Shown one piece after another: positions 1 to 7,420 of a stretch of DNA of 19,419 nt. Under the pieces are notes generated by a model, which had not been told where the DNA came from, searched no databases, and saw only the letters and a list, made by a program, of their open reading frames with translations. Made by a program: the position numbers and the translations under genes. Within the stretch, counting starts at the first letter, position 1. Each line of letters begins with the position of its first letter. The DNA is from Nanobdellota archaeon. Lineage in GTDB: Archaea; Nanobdellota; Nanobdellia; Woesearchaeales; GW2011-AR15. Where the stretch lies: positions 1-19,419 of the forward strand of contig JAHIYL010000027.1 of the NCBI GenBank assembly GCA_018815145.1, given 5' to 3'.

Positions 1-124
1 ATAATTGAAAAAATAAACTTTTTTTTTAACATCAATTGAGGATATATGATTTTAGTATATTAATCTTTTTATCCTTCATATAAATGGACACATAAAAAAT
101 TGTCCTATACAAAATTAATAATTG
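1..124. other. AT-rich gene-free left edge
   Basis: No open reading frame or recognisable RNA gene is visible in these 124 bases. They lie downstream of the minus-strand gene that ends at 125. The only structure is a weak inverted repeat, GGACA at 86-90 and TGTCC at 101-105, with an A-rich 10-nt loop. Read on the minus strand, the loop is a T-run. This could act as a transcription end for the minus-strand gene, but a 5-bp stem is not convincing. Confidence 0.4.
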
Positions 125-898
125 CTAATGAGTTTTTACTTTCTTCAGAAACGGGACCAGCACATGTGTCTTCTCCTTATAATCAATGTATTGCTTGTCT
201 TCACCCCATTTCTTATCAGCATATTTTTCAAGAGGAGGGATGCCTGAAAAGAATAGCAAAAGAATTGTTATGAACAAAGGACTTACCAACCCATATATCC
301 TCTCCATCCATCCCAGACCTGAGAATGTGAATATATAGATGCCAACCCAGCAGAGGATCTCGCCAAAATAATTTGGGTGCCGGGAATATTTCCAAAGGCC
401 GGTACTTATCCATTTACCTTTATTTTTTGGGATTGTTTTAAATTTGAATTTCTGCATGTCAGATACAGTTTCGAAGACAAGGCCAAAAATCCAGATGAGT
501 ATTCCCACATAAGATAATATTGTGAATCTGGGATCATTGGCAAAGAACAGGAATGAATTTATTAGTATTGCCCAGACACTCACTCCCTGCAATAGCCAGA
601 ATGAGAGGAACCTGAAGAAATCATTTCGGATGCTGTCAAACCTATTATCTTTTTTCATCTTCATGATCCTTATGAAAAGATATATGATGAGCCTGAGGGC
701 CCATACAATGATCATAGCAAGGAGGACAAGCCTTGGAAGTGAATATCCAGAAGCAAGAAACAGAAGCACAGATAGGATTATGAATGTAAGTCCATATGAT
801 AGGTCTGTGAGCTTATCAGTCCGAAAAAAAAATGCAGGCAGAAAGAACAGCATCTGGATTGCAAGTGAGACAGTTAATGCAAACATGACATTTGACAT
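125..898 (-). CDS. DUF1295 / steroid 5-alpha-reductase-like membrane protein
   Basis: This is a polytopic membrane protein of 257 residues with about seven hydrophobic segments. The diagnostic region is residues 166-180, TGLWKYSRHPNYFGE, followed by a hydrophobic helix. This is the conserved signature of the DUF1295 (COG3752) family, which is related to isoprenylcysteine carboxyl methyltransferases and steroid 5-alpha reductases. The C-terminal tail with Y-K-E-K-T followed by a V-P-F motif also fits the family. Members are membrane enzymes that use a small cofactor (SAM or NADPH) on lipid-like substrates, but the substrate here cannot be read from sequence. Length is normal and both ends look intact. 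The gene is divergent from the JAMM gene. A TATA-like stretch at 920-928 lies about 27 nt before the ATG on the minus strand, consistent with a leaderless mRNA. Confidence 0.85.
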   Translation of the reverse strand: MSNVMFALTVSLAIQMLFFLPAFFFRTDKLTDLSYGLTFIILSVLLFLASGYSLPRLVLLAMIIVWALRLIIYLFIRIMKMKKDNRFDSIRNDFFRFLSFWLLQGVSVWAILINSFLFFANDPRFTILSYVGILIWIFGLVFETVSDMQKFKFKTIPKNKGKWISTGLWKYSRHPNYFGEILCWVGIYIFTFSGLGWMERIYGLVSPLFITILLLFFSGIPPLEKYADKKWGEDKQYIDYKEKTHVLVPFLKKVKTH

Positions 899-1002
899 AT
901 TAATTATGTTATTTTGTAGATATATATGTATTTCTATTTTAAGATATTATCATTTTGGTCAATTAACATAATTTTTAAAACACAGTCAATTTTTACATTA
1001 TC
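899..1002. promoter_or_regulatory. Divergent promoter region, DUF1295 (-) / JAMM (+)
   Basis: This 104-nt divergent spacer carries one TATA-like box for each gene. For the minus-strand gene it is TATATAT near 921-927, about 27 nt from the ATG at 898. For the plus-strand gene it is TTTTTAAAA at 972-980, about 27 nt before the ATG at 1003. In both cases the predicted transcription start coincides with the start codon, the leaderless arrangement common in archaea. I see no Shine-Dalgarno sequence ahead of either start. Confidence 0.55.
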
Positions 1003-1440
1003 ATGAAAGGTCTCCCAAAAAAAATTGCTGATTACTTATCAACACTCCTTCCTAAGAGGCAGCCAATAACTGATGTAATCATCAAGAAAGAGGTTGTCCG
1101 GGAGATCATAGATTTTGCAAAAGAGAATCATCCGAGGGAATTTGTCTCGTTGTTGCAAGGGAAGGTGGGCAGGGGAAGGTTAGTGATAGACAACATGATT
1201 TTCCAGAAATATGCATCGAACTTCAATTCAGCAACAATGACTTTCAACCTTCCCATGCTCAATGATGTGGTGGGTTCTGTCCACAGCCATCCCGGTCCGG
1301 GAAATACTCCTTCAAGAGCAGACCTGAAATTCTTTGACAGGAAAGGCCTTGTGCATTTGATAATTGCATACCCTTACAGGATTGAGACAATGGCAGGCTA
1401 TGACTTTGAAGGCAACAGGATTGATTTTAGGGTTGAATAA
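1003..1440 (+). CDS. JAMM/MPN+ metallopeptidase (deubiquitinase-like)
   Basis: This is a 145-residue single-domain protein with a complete JAMM zinc site. The glutamate is E46 (in H-P-R-E-F). The motif H94-S-H96-P is followed by S104-x-x-D107, giving the HxH-(x10)-D spacing of active MPN+ enzymes. Family members are Zn-dependent isopeptidases. In archaea, characterised JAMM1 proteins cleave ubiquitin-like SAMP proteins from their targets or C-terminal extensions, and related domains trim sulfur carriers. All ligands are present, so activity is expected. No ubiquitin-like, E1-like or proteasome gene lies nearby, so the substrate is open. The first roughly 25 residues are basic and outside the domain. 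The ATG is chosen because a TATA-like box lies 27 nt upstream and there is no alternative start nearby. Confidence 0.9.
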   Translation: MKGLPKKIADYLSTLLPKRQPITDVIIKKEVVREIIDFAKENHPREFVSLLQGKVGRGRLVIDNMIFQKYASNFNSATMTFNLPMLNDVVGSVHSHPGPGNTPSRADLKFFDRKGLVHLIIAYPYRIETMAGYDFEGNRIDFRVE

Positions 1441-1467
1441 ACGCAATTTTTCTTATTCATCAGAGAT

Positions 1468-1479
1468 TTTATATATAAG
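1468..1479 (+). promoter_or_regulatory. TATA-like box for the 1500 gene
   Basis: TTTATATATAAG is centred about 26 nt before the ATG at 1500. This favours a leaderless transcript and selects that ATG over the out-of-frame ATG at 1492. The poly-T at 1446-1450, just after the JAMM stop, may end the upstream transcript. Confidence 0.6.
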
Positions 1480-1499
1480 TATTTCTCCTGTATGGCCAA

Positions 1500-2255
1500 A
1501 TGCATCAAATCAATACACTCCCATCTGAATCAGTCATACTTTATGATTTGTCATTGGTCACAGTCGATTTTTCTTCTTGGTATAGAGATAGTGTTTTTTA
1601 TGCGAATACCTATCCACAACTTGATAGTCAGTTATTGGCTAAGATTGATAGTTCTCTTGATGATGTTCTTGAATTTCTGGGCGATTATGAAGGCAAGGAA
1701 AATCTCTATGTACATAAAAGCCAGATCTCTTCTTTAGAATATTTCATTTCAATAATTCAGGAAAAACAGAGCTTCCTGCAAGCAAAAACAAATGAACTTG
1801 TACAGGAATCTGATCACTATACCTTAGAAGACCTTCCGTTCTATTCAGAGGCTTTGCTTGAGGGAATTCGGAAAAAATACAAGAAATTAGTGAAAGTCTG
1901 TAAGAGTGAATTTGAATTTGAGCCAAAGTATGATAAATTATACGAACACATTGAGGATTCTGTCCGTGACATTGCAGAAACAGGAGATTTTGTATTTGTT
2001 GAGCGGGATGACAAAGTACAATATGTAAGGGAAGCCTCAGATTCAGAAATCGGATTGGCAGTAACAGCCATATATGTGTCGATATATGAAAATAAGATAC
2101 CTTTTATTCAAACAGCAAGTAAAGCGGTAACTGATATTGTTAAATTGTACAAAAAATTAAATCCTAATAAACTTATCAATCCAATCCATATACAACGCTT
2201 TTTTTATAATGATGTTCAAAAAGAAACCTGGTCTTTCAATGATACTTTTTTCTAA
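1500..2255 (+). CDS. Hypothetical protein with PIN-like features
   Basis: I do not recognise this 251-residue soluble protein with confidence. The N terminus, V-I-L-Y-D16-L-S, resembles the first strand of a PIN-like nuclease with its leading aspartate. Residues 180-195 have a D-S-E183 followed by an alanine/leucine-rich helix, like the third acidic position of PIN domains. Residues 201-213, ending V-T-D212-I, resemble the strand after it, although the usual T-D pair reads T-A-S here. Between them, about residues 45-160 are helical and charged, longer than in simple VapC toxins. It could be an archaeal PIN-like protein with a helical insertion, or an unrelated fold. It is preceded by its own promoter. 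It is convergent with the ABC permease gene, and the two stop codons overlap within 4 nt. Confidence 0.6.
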   Translation: MHQINTLPSESVILYDLSLVTVDFSSWYRDSVFYANTYPQLDSQLLAKIDSSLDDVLEFLGDYEGKENLYVHKSQISSLEYFISIIQEKQSFLQAKTNELVQESDHYTLEDLPFYSEALLEGIRKKYKKLVKVCKSEFEFEPKYDKLYEHIEDSVRDIAETGDFVFVERDDKVQYVREASDSEIGLAVTAIYVSIYENKIPFIQTASKAVTDIVKLYKKLNPNKLINPIHIQRFFYNDVQKETWSFNDTFF

Positions 2256-3007
2256 ACACTGTCGCTTGTGTCAAAGAGGTATGTCCCTATTACTACCATG
2301 ATGACTGCAAACCCTGAAATTACCAGAAGATCAAAACCCAGGGAAAAAGAAGATATGCCAAGTGTTGCTGCACGAAGTCCATCAATACCATAGGTCAATG
2401 GGTCTATGTAAGAGAGGACCCGGATAAACATAGGCAGGTTCTCAATTGGATACATTGCTCCTGATAAAAAGAACAAGGGGAAAATCACAAAATTCATGAC
2501 CAGTGAAAATCCCTGCATATCTTTCATCTGGCTGGCAAAGATCAGTCCAAAACCAGAAAAAGTTATGGCAATCAGAGTCATGAAAAGGATAGAGAGCAAT
2601 GCACTGACAAATGTAAGCTTGAATCCAAAGAACAGTGAAAGCCCCATTATTATTACTCCCTGAAGAAGGGCAGTGGAAACTCCTCCGGCAATCCTTCCGA
2701 GCACAATCGATGTCCTGTCAACAGGTGCGACCATGATCTCTTTTAAAAAACCAAATTCTCTGTCCCATAGCACAGAAAGTCCGGAGATTGTAGAGCGAAA
2801 GAGCATGGTCATTCCAATGATTCCCGGGATTATGTACTGCGTATAGCTTACTCCGACAAGATTTGGTATCTCCATCTTGCGGAACCCGAGGGCAAATGAA
2901 CCTAGGAAAAACAGCGGCATCAACAGTGTCCCGAAAAATCTTGATTTTGCTCTGATGAACATCTTCATCTCCCGGAGCCACATGACATATATTGCAGTGA
3001 ATTTCAT
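2252..3007 (-). CDS. ABC-2 type transporter permease
   Basis: This is a 251-residue membrane protein with about six transmembrane helices: roughly 25-42, 57-72, 108-128, 133-160, 168-186 and 224-246. It contains the conserved ABC-2 membrane-family stretch around residues 79-110 (W-D-R-E-F-G-F-L-K-E and a following V-A-P-V region). The final outer loop contains P-L-T-Y-G-I-D-G, which is typical of DrrB/NodJ-like permeases. Its ATG overlaps the stop of the upstream ATPase gene by 4 nt, so translation is probably coupled and the two proteins form one exporter. The substrate is unknown; related exporters move drugs, lipids or polysaccharides. It appears full length. Confidence 0.9.
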   Translation of the reverse strand: MKFTAIYVMWLREMKMFIRAKSRFFGTLLMPLFFLGSFALGFRKMEIPNLVGVSYTQYIIPGIIGMTMLFRSTISGLSVLWDREFGFLKEIMVAPVDRTSIVLGRIAGGVSTALLQGVIIMGLSLFFGFKLTFVSALLSILFMTLIAITFSGFGLIFASQMKDMQGFSLVMNFVIFPLFFLSGAMYPIENLPMFIRVLSYIDPLTYGIDGLRAATLGISSFSLGFDLLVISGFAVIMVVIGTYLFDTSDSV

Positions 3008-4008
3008 CTTCCTCTTTTCCTGTGCATCATCATCCTTCTCCTGTTCTTCTCGTGAGTTCCGGCCTCACTGTCCCTGATTGTCTTGCCTGTGAAATGCAGG
3101 AATACATCCTCAAGGCTTGGTTTTCTAAGGTTGACAGATCTGATTGATATATTTGCCTTATCTGCAATCCTCATCAGTTCAGGAATCTTGGTCTCACCTT
3201 TGTCCATAGTGAGATAGAGTATTCCATTAAGGCTCTTGATTGACTTGACATATTTTAGATTTTTCAGATTCTTAATATAGGTCTCTTTCTGCCCATCAAT
3301 ATCCAGTGATACCACATCTCCTCCAAGCACACCCTTTAATTTTTCAGGAGCATCGATTGCAACAATCTTTCCTGCATCCATTATTGCTATTCTTTTGCAC
3401 AGGTAATCTGCTTCTTCCATATAATGTGTGGTGAGTATTATGGTCACAGAAAAATCACTGTTCAATTTTCTTATATATTCCCAGATATGCCTTCTTGTCT
3501 GTGCATCCAGACCAAGAGTCGGTTCATCCAGAAAGAGCACCCCTGGCTTGTGGATGAGACCCCGTGCAATCTCAAGTCTTCTTTTCATTCCTCCTGAATA
3601 GTTTTCCACTAAGACATCCATCTTGTCTTCAAGCTCGACAAGGGAAATGACATGTGCTATCCTTTTTTTTCTCTCTTCTCTTCCCAGCCCGTACATCATT
3701 GAATGGAATTCAAGGTTCTCTTTTCCTGTGAGCTTATGATCAAGTGCAGGCTCCTGGAACACAAGTCCTATGTTTTTTCTCACATCATTTTTCTGTTTTG
3801 TAATATCAAAACCATGCACAAGAGCAGTTCCGCTGGTAGGTTTAAGAAGCGTCGACAGCATGTTTATTGTTGTTGTCTTTCCTGCGCCATTTGGCCCAAG
3901 AAGGCCGAAGATTTCCCCTTTTTTGACAGATAAGGTAATATCATCTACAGCAGTGAACCCATTGAACTTTTTTGTCAGCTTATTGACTGAGATAGCAGGA
4001 TTTGCCAT
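3004..4008 (-). CDS. ABC transporter ATPase, DrrA-type
   Basis: This 334-residue ATPase energises the adjacent permease. From the ATG at 4008, Walker A is G-P-N-G-A-G-K-T (38-45), the Q-loop is at Q85, the signature is Y-S-G-G-M-K-R-R (137-144), Walker B is V-L-F-L-D-E-P (157-163) and the switch histidine is H195. After the nucleotide-binding domain comes the C-terminal extension of about 100 residues seen in the daunorubicin-resistance DrrA subfamily, including a conserved P-S-L-E-D-V-F-L motif near residue 303. The frame can be extended to a TTG at 4026. I prefer the ATG at 4008 because M-A-N-P aligns with family starts and a TATA-like AAATATAA lies about 25 nt upstream (4027-4036), making the mRNA leaderless. 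Confidence 0.93.
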   Translation of the reverse strand: MANPAISVNKLTKKFNGFTAVDDITLSVKKGEIFGLLGPNGAGKTTTINMLSTLLKPTSGTALVHGFDITKQKNDVRKNIGLVFQEPALDHKLTGKENLEFHSMMYGLGREERKKRIAHVISLVELEDKMDVLVENYSGGMKRRLEIARGLIHKPGVLFLDEPTLGLDAQTRRHIWEYIRKLNSDFSVTIILTTHYMEEADYLCKRIAIMDAGKIVAIDAPEKLKGVLGGDVVSLDIDGQKETYIKNLKNLKYVKSIKSLNGILYLTMDKGETKIPELMRIADKANISIRSVNLRKPSLEDVFLHFTGKTIRDSEAGTHEKNRRRMMMHRKRGR

Positions 4009-4044
4009 GGATCTGAAGGAGAACAATTATATTTAAGTAATTAT

Positions 4045-4629
4045 TTATTTTTTTTTCTTTGCAGAATTATCACCAAGCTTCTTGTAGGCGAAATACAAGA
4101 CCAGCAGGAGTTCAAAGAATATGACAAAAGGGCGCATCGTCCTGCCCATATCGCCGAAATACCTTCCTGTCCCGATAAATATTGTAAAAAGACCGCCCAG
4201 CAGGAACCCTGAGCCGACCCATTCATTCACGGAATTTTTTTTAATTGGAAGATTCAGTCCTGAAAAGAATGCAGCAAGTCCTGTGATTGCACTGATTATA
4301 AAGACAACAAAACCATATTTTTCCCTTGCATCATCATAATCATTTTGGCAGGTCTCACAATAGTATCCTGAAGCACAGCCATATTGATCGTACGTATATG
4401 TGATGTAGCCTTTGTTGGATTGACATTCTTCTTCTTTGTCCGAAGGGACAATCATTTCTTTGCAGTCTTCCTGTCTATTTGGTATGGTTTTAGGCATCAC
4501 TCTTTCATTATTATTGCAGTAGTCCATATAATCTGGAGAATTGTAGAAGGCATCAATCGACACATTCACAAATATTGAGAAAAGCACAGCTATCACAAAA
4601 ATTATTATTATCCTTCTTGCATCTGCCAT
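4045..4629 (-). CDS. Cysteine-rich-loop membrane protein, hypothetical
   Basis: This 194-residue protein has four predicted transmembrane helices: about 7-27, 107-124, 137-154 and 163-182. Between the first two is a soluble segment of about 75 residues with six cysteines (C38, C56, C69, C85, C91, C94). If this loop is outside the cell it could form three disulfides. The end is a lysine run, consistent with an inside C terminus. I do not recognise the family. The gene sits between the ABC exporter and a divergent phosphatase-like gene. A TATA-like sequence on the minus strand (4655-4663) lies about 30 nt before the ATG. Confidence 0.75.
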   Translation of the reverse strand: MADARRIIIIFVIAVLFSIFVNVSIDAFYNSPDYMDYCNNNERVMPKTIPNRQEDCKEMIVPSDKEEECQSNKGYITYTYDQYGCASGYYCETCQNDYDDAREKYGFVVFIISAITGLAAFFSGLNLPIKKNSVNEWVGSGFLLGGLFTIFIGTGRYFGDMGRTMRPFVIFFELLLVLYFAYKKLGDNSAKKKK

Positions 4630-4666
4630 ATATTTTAATAATTAGTGACATATCTATATAAAAGTT
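4630..4666. promoter_or_regulatory. Compact 37-nt divergent promoter
   Basis: Only 37 nt separate the two divergent start codons. On the minus strand TTTATATAG (4655-4663) is suitably placed for the gene starting at 4629. On the plus strand TATATTTTAATA (about 4629-4640) is suitably placed for the ATG at 4667. Each TATA-like box therefore sits next to the other gene's start codon, so pre-initiation complexes at the two could exclude one another. Confidence 0.5.
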
Positions 4667-4990
4667 ATGAAAAAGAAAATTCTTTTTGTATGTACACTCA
4701 ATCAGGTGAGAAGCAGGCTTGCTGAGGAGATGTATGCGCAGGACAAGAGATTTGAAGTGAGATCAGCAGGTGTAAGTATCAGGGCAGAGATAGTAATTGA
4801 TAAGGAATTGACTGAATGGGCAGACAGGATATTTGTCATGGAAGCCTGGCAAAAAGAGTATATATTAAAAAAGTTTTCAAGTATACATGGCAACAAAATA
4901 GTTTCTTTGGATATATCTGAAGAATACATCCATGATGATGTTGCACTGAGAAAAATACTTGGAGAAAAAATCGAAAAAATCATTCAATAA
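4667..4990 (+). CDS. LMW protein-tyrosine-phosphatase-like protein (short form)
   Basis: This 107-residue protein begins with a phosphatase loop, C9-T-L-N-Q-V-R15-S16, which fits the CX5R(S/T) P-loop of low-molecular-weight tyrosine phosphatases and arsenate reductases. It lacks the usual C-terminal D-P general-acid motif; the equivalent region is D-I-S-E-E-Y with a later D-D pair. It is also shorter than the usual ~150 residues. This matches a short family of predicted phosphatases (COG4551-like). Catalysis would use C9 as nucleophile and R15 to hold the phosphate, but the substrate is unknown. The end overlaps the convergent Pelota gene by 7 nt. Confidence 0.8.
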   Translation: MKKKILFVCTLNQVRSRLAEEMYAQDKRFEVRSAGVSIRAEIVIDKELTEWADRIFVMEAWQKEYILKKFSSIHGNKIVSLDISEEYIHDDVALRKILGEKIEKIIQ

Positions 4991-6048
4991 TTCATCTTAT
5001 ATCTCAATAATCCGGCGATTCCGCCAAGGCCGTCAAGTTTAAGGCCGCCATCATGTTCAGACGTGATTATATGTACAGTTCCATCCATCTGCTCTGTCTT
5101 TTTCATTATTGATTCTATCTCTTCAAAAGTGTTTTCCTGCCTTCTTCTGTGTATTAGGTTGTCGGTGAGCATCAGTTCAGAGACAGCACCTGCGTCAACA
5201 GCATTCTTGACTTCATCAAATCCGTACGCAGCAAGTCCTCCCTTTGCAATACCTGCTATGAGCTTCTCAATTATTTTTATCTCTTCTGAGAACCGTTGTT
5301 TTTTCAGGACTTCCTTGACTTCATCCCTTTTTATGACTTCGTTGATACCTGCTTCTCCAACCACTGATGAACCCGCAAGCACAATCTTCTTCCTGATATT
5401 TTCTTCAGTTATTTTTTTCATTAGATATTCTTTCCAAAAAGAGGGTGACGCAATTATTATGCTGTCAAAATTGAATTTTGCATCATAATCTAAAATGATC
5501 TTCTTTATTTGCGCATAAAAATCTTCAGATTTGATAGAGACATCTGCTTTTTTTGAAACATTCCCTTTAAGTACTGCAATGATCTCGTATCCAAATTTTT
5601 TTAGGCTGGCAAATATTGCTTCTTCCCTGTCATGGACAACAATCAAGATCTTGATGGGAACATCTTCAGCAGCTTCCTTGATTTTCTCTATCTGGAACTT
5701 TAAAAAAATCTCTTTTTCCAGCTGAAATATCGAGCCTTCTTCAAGGTTCAATGTATGATAGCTTCCTTTAGAGACATCATCCGGGCCTTCAAGAATGGTC
5801 CCTGATGCTCTCAAAATATTTGAATATTTATGAAATTCAATTTTTTCTACTATTATCTTCAGAAAGACTGGTTTTTTGACGACCTTTGCATCTCTGTCGG
5901 AATCCTTTCCAAGCTTGAGCTTCCGAAAGGTCCTGCTAGAGACAATATCACCTTTCTCTATACAATAGCTGAGACTCCAGAGATCATCAAGGTTGTCTAT
6001 CTTGAGCTTTACTGTATTTTTCTTGTAATCCGAAAAAATGATTTTCAT
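4984..6048 (-). CDS. pelA: Archaeal Pelota (Dom34), ribosome rescue factor
   Basis: This 354-residue protein is a full-length aPelota. The N-terminal domain contains the Sm-like region with D-D-L-W-S-L-S-Y (about residues 22-29) and the G-D-I-V loop, followed by a basic R-K-L-K-L. The central and C-terminal eRF1-like domains follow; the C-terminal one has G-L-A-A-Y-G-F-D-E-V and ends in G-L-G-G-I-A-G-L-L-R-Y. Pelota binds the A site of stalled ribosomes with aEF1A-GTP and, with ABCE1, splits them; in archaea aEF1A also serves the release factor. It lacks the GGQ of release factors, as expected. The frame extends to a TTG at 6054. The ATG at 6048 is preferred because TAGTATAAAAAG on the minus strand (about 6070-6081) lies 27 nt upstream. 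Confidence 0.95.
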   Translation of the reverse strand: MKIIFSDYKKNTVKLKIDNLDDLWSLSYCIEKGDIVSSRTFRKLKLGKDSDRDAKVVKKPVFLKIIVEKIEFHKYSNILRASGTILEGPDDVSKGSYHTLNLEEGSIFQLEKEIFLKFQIEKIKEAAEDVPIKILIVVHDREEAIFASLKKFGYEIIAVLKGNVSKKADVSIKSEDFYAQIKKIILDYDAKFNFDSIIIASPSFWKEYLMKKITEENIRKKIVLAGSSVVGEAGINEVIKRDEVKEVLKKQRFSEEIKIIEKLIAGIAKGGLAAYGFDEVKNAVDAGAVSELMLTDNLIHRRRQENTFEEIESIMKKTEQMDGTVHIITSEHDGGLKLDGLGGIAGLLRYKMNY

Positions 6049-6187
6049 GTTCAAAAAGAAAGAGACTCATCTTTTTATACTATTTGTATGTCCTAAGTAT
6101 CGGGTTTGCAGATAAAATTGGATTCATTAAATTTTTGACAGTGAAAAAGAAAAAGATTTATATAGATAAAACACTGCTTTTTGAATA
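6049..6187. promoter_or_regulatory. Divergent promoter region, pelA (-) / 6188 gene (+)
   Basis: This 139-nt spacer holds a minus-strand TATA-like box for pelA at 6070-6081. It also holds a plus-strand one, AAGATTTATATAG, at 6153-6165. The plus-strand box is centred 27 nt before the ATG at 6188 and preceded by a purine-rich stretch (6143-6155) suitable as a BRE. The same core recurs ahead of the 7455 gene. Confidence 0.6.
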
Positions 6188-7393
6188 ATGAAATTTAAAA
6201 AAAAGGGGCTTGCACCTGGTCCAGCTACACATGCTTCAATGTTCATACTGATAATGGGTATTGCAATTATCCTGTATATCCTCATGCTTCCGCCTGCTGA
6301 CAGGGCAGAACTTCTAGGTGAAAATGGCACAAACATATATGATGACGGGACAGGTGACAAAAATAATATAACTGTACTTGTCCTGAAAGAGCCAGGGACT
6401 TTGAATTTCCTCGGAAGGGATGAAGTGGAGATACAGATACCATCATTCAATCTATTCACAAAGACAGATTCAATAATCCTGGTGGATTTTGATTCAGTAT
6501 ATGTAAAAAAATCACTTTTTGACTATGATTACAAGAACATCACTTTTGAGCTCAAGGATATGGAGAACATAGATAATTTCATGTTATCTTTCAGGGCGAG
6601 CAAGAGATCAGGCATACTGAAGATCAGCCTTAATGGTAACATGATATTGAACAAGGAACTGGCTAATGACAATCCTGCTCCTTTGCGTCTGCCTGTTGAA
6701 TATCTTGAGAAAAAAAATGTGATATTGTTTGAAGTCTCTTCACCCGGAATGAATTTCTGGCAGGCAAATGAATATATATTGGAAAACATAAAGATAACTG
6801 CAGACATCACAGATCTTTCAGGCCAGGAAAACAGGCAGACTTTCCTGATTTCAAAACAGGAAAAAGAGTATCTCAAAGAAGGAATCAACCTGCGGTTCAT
6901 ATCAGACTGCAATCTGAATTCCGTAGGTTACCTGTCCATATTCCTGAATAATTATGAGATATATAAAGGCATTCCTGACTGCGGCCAGACAACCCTGATA
7001 CCTCCGATTTCCAAAGACAGGGTCCTGGAAGGCGATAACACTCTGAGATTTAATTCTGAAAAAGGCAATTATCTGCTTTATGCAATCAGGATGGACATGG
7101 AGCTGGAAGAGCCGGTCTATCCAACATATTATTTTACACTGGAAAAAGATAAGTTCAAGAATCTCGAAGACGGGATTGCTGACCTTAATTTGACTCTGCT
7201 GTTTACCAATGATGAAGAGTACAAAAAAGGGCAGATATGGCTGAATGGCCACATAACTGAGATTGATACCGACGAATACGTCTATTCCAGAAATCTTAAC
7301 TATTATGCAAGAGAAAACAATAATGCGCTTGAAATCAGGCCAAAGACTGATAAACTTGAGATAACTGAACTAAAGCTTGTGTATGCAGAGTGA
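6188..7393 (+). CDS. Membrane-anchored three-repeat beta-sandwich surface protein
   Basis: This 401-residue protein has a short basic N terminus (K-F-K-K-K-G7-L), then one hydrophobic helix (about 17-34), then an outer beta-rich part. The K-K-K-G followed by a hydrophobic segment resembles an archaeal class III (prepilin) signal cleaved after glycine, but a plain membrane anchor is equally possible. The outer part consists of three related units of roughly 90-110 residues (about 97-208, 217-306, 314-400). Each carries a G-x-L/I-x-I/W-L-N-G/N turn (near 142-151, 247-255 and 348-354), then a phrase of the form N-x-(I/L)-x-(F/I), ending in an I-T-x-(D/E/L) strand. This looks like a jelly-roll or carbohydrate-binding fold. 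I do not know its function. It has its own promoter and precedes the lipoprotein operon. Confidence 0.75.
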   Translation: MKFKKKGLAPGPATHASMFILIMGIAIILYILMLPPADRAELLGENGTNIYDDGTGDKNNITVLVLKEPGTLNFLGRDEVEIQIPSFNLFTKTDSIILVDFDSVYVKKSLFDYDYKNITFELKDMENIDNFMLSFRASKRSGILKISLNGNMILNKELANDNPAPLRLPVEYLEKKNVILFEVSSPGMNFWQANEYILENIKITADITDLSGQENRQTFLISKQEKEYLKEGINLRFISDCNLNSVGYLSIFLNNYEIYKGIPDCGQTTLIPPISKDRVLEGDNTLRFNSEKGNYLLYAIRMDMELEEPVYPTYYFTLEKDKFKNLEDGIADLNLTLLFTNDEEYKKGQIWLNGHITEIDTDEYVYSRNLNYYARENNNALEIRPKTDKLEITELKLVYAE

Positions 7394-7420
7394 TTTTAAT
7401 TGCCTTTTGGTGGAGTAAGA

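Noticed and set aside
86..105. Inverted repeat GGACA/TGTCC as a terminator
   Set aside because: The stem is only 5 bp with a 10-nt loop; chance occurrence in AT-rich DNA is likely.
522..971. 149-codon plus-strand ORF over the DUF1295 gene
   Set aside because: It lies antisense to a well-supported membrane enzyme, has no recognisable domain and no promoter; it is a shadow frame.
1492..1737. 81-codon ORF starting at an ATG at 1492
   Set aside because: It is out of frame with the longer 1500 gene, shares its promoter region and has no coding-like features.
4009..4026. TTG start giving a six-residue longer ABC ATPase
   Set aside because: The ATG at 4008 has a correctly placed TATA box and gives the family-like N terminus.
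5063..5488. 141-codon serine/isoleucine-rich ORF on the plus strand
   Set aside because: It is antisense to Pelota; its composition is that expected from the complement of a lysine/glutamate-rich gene.
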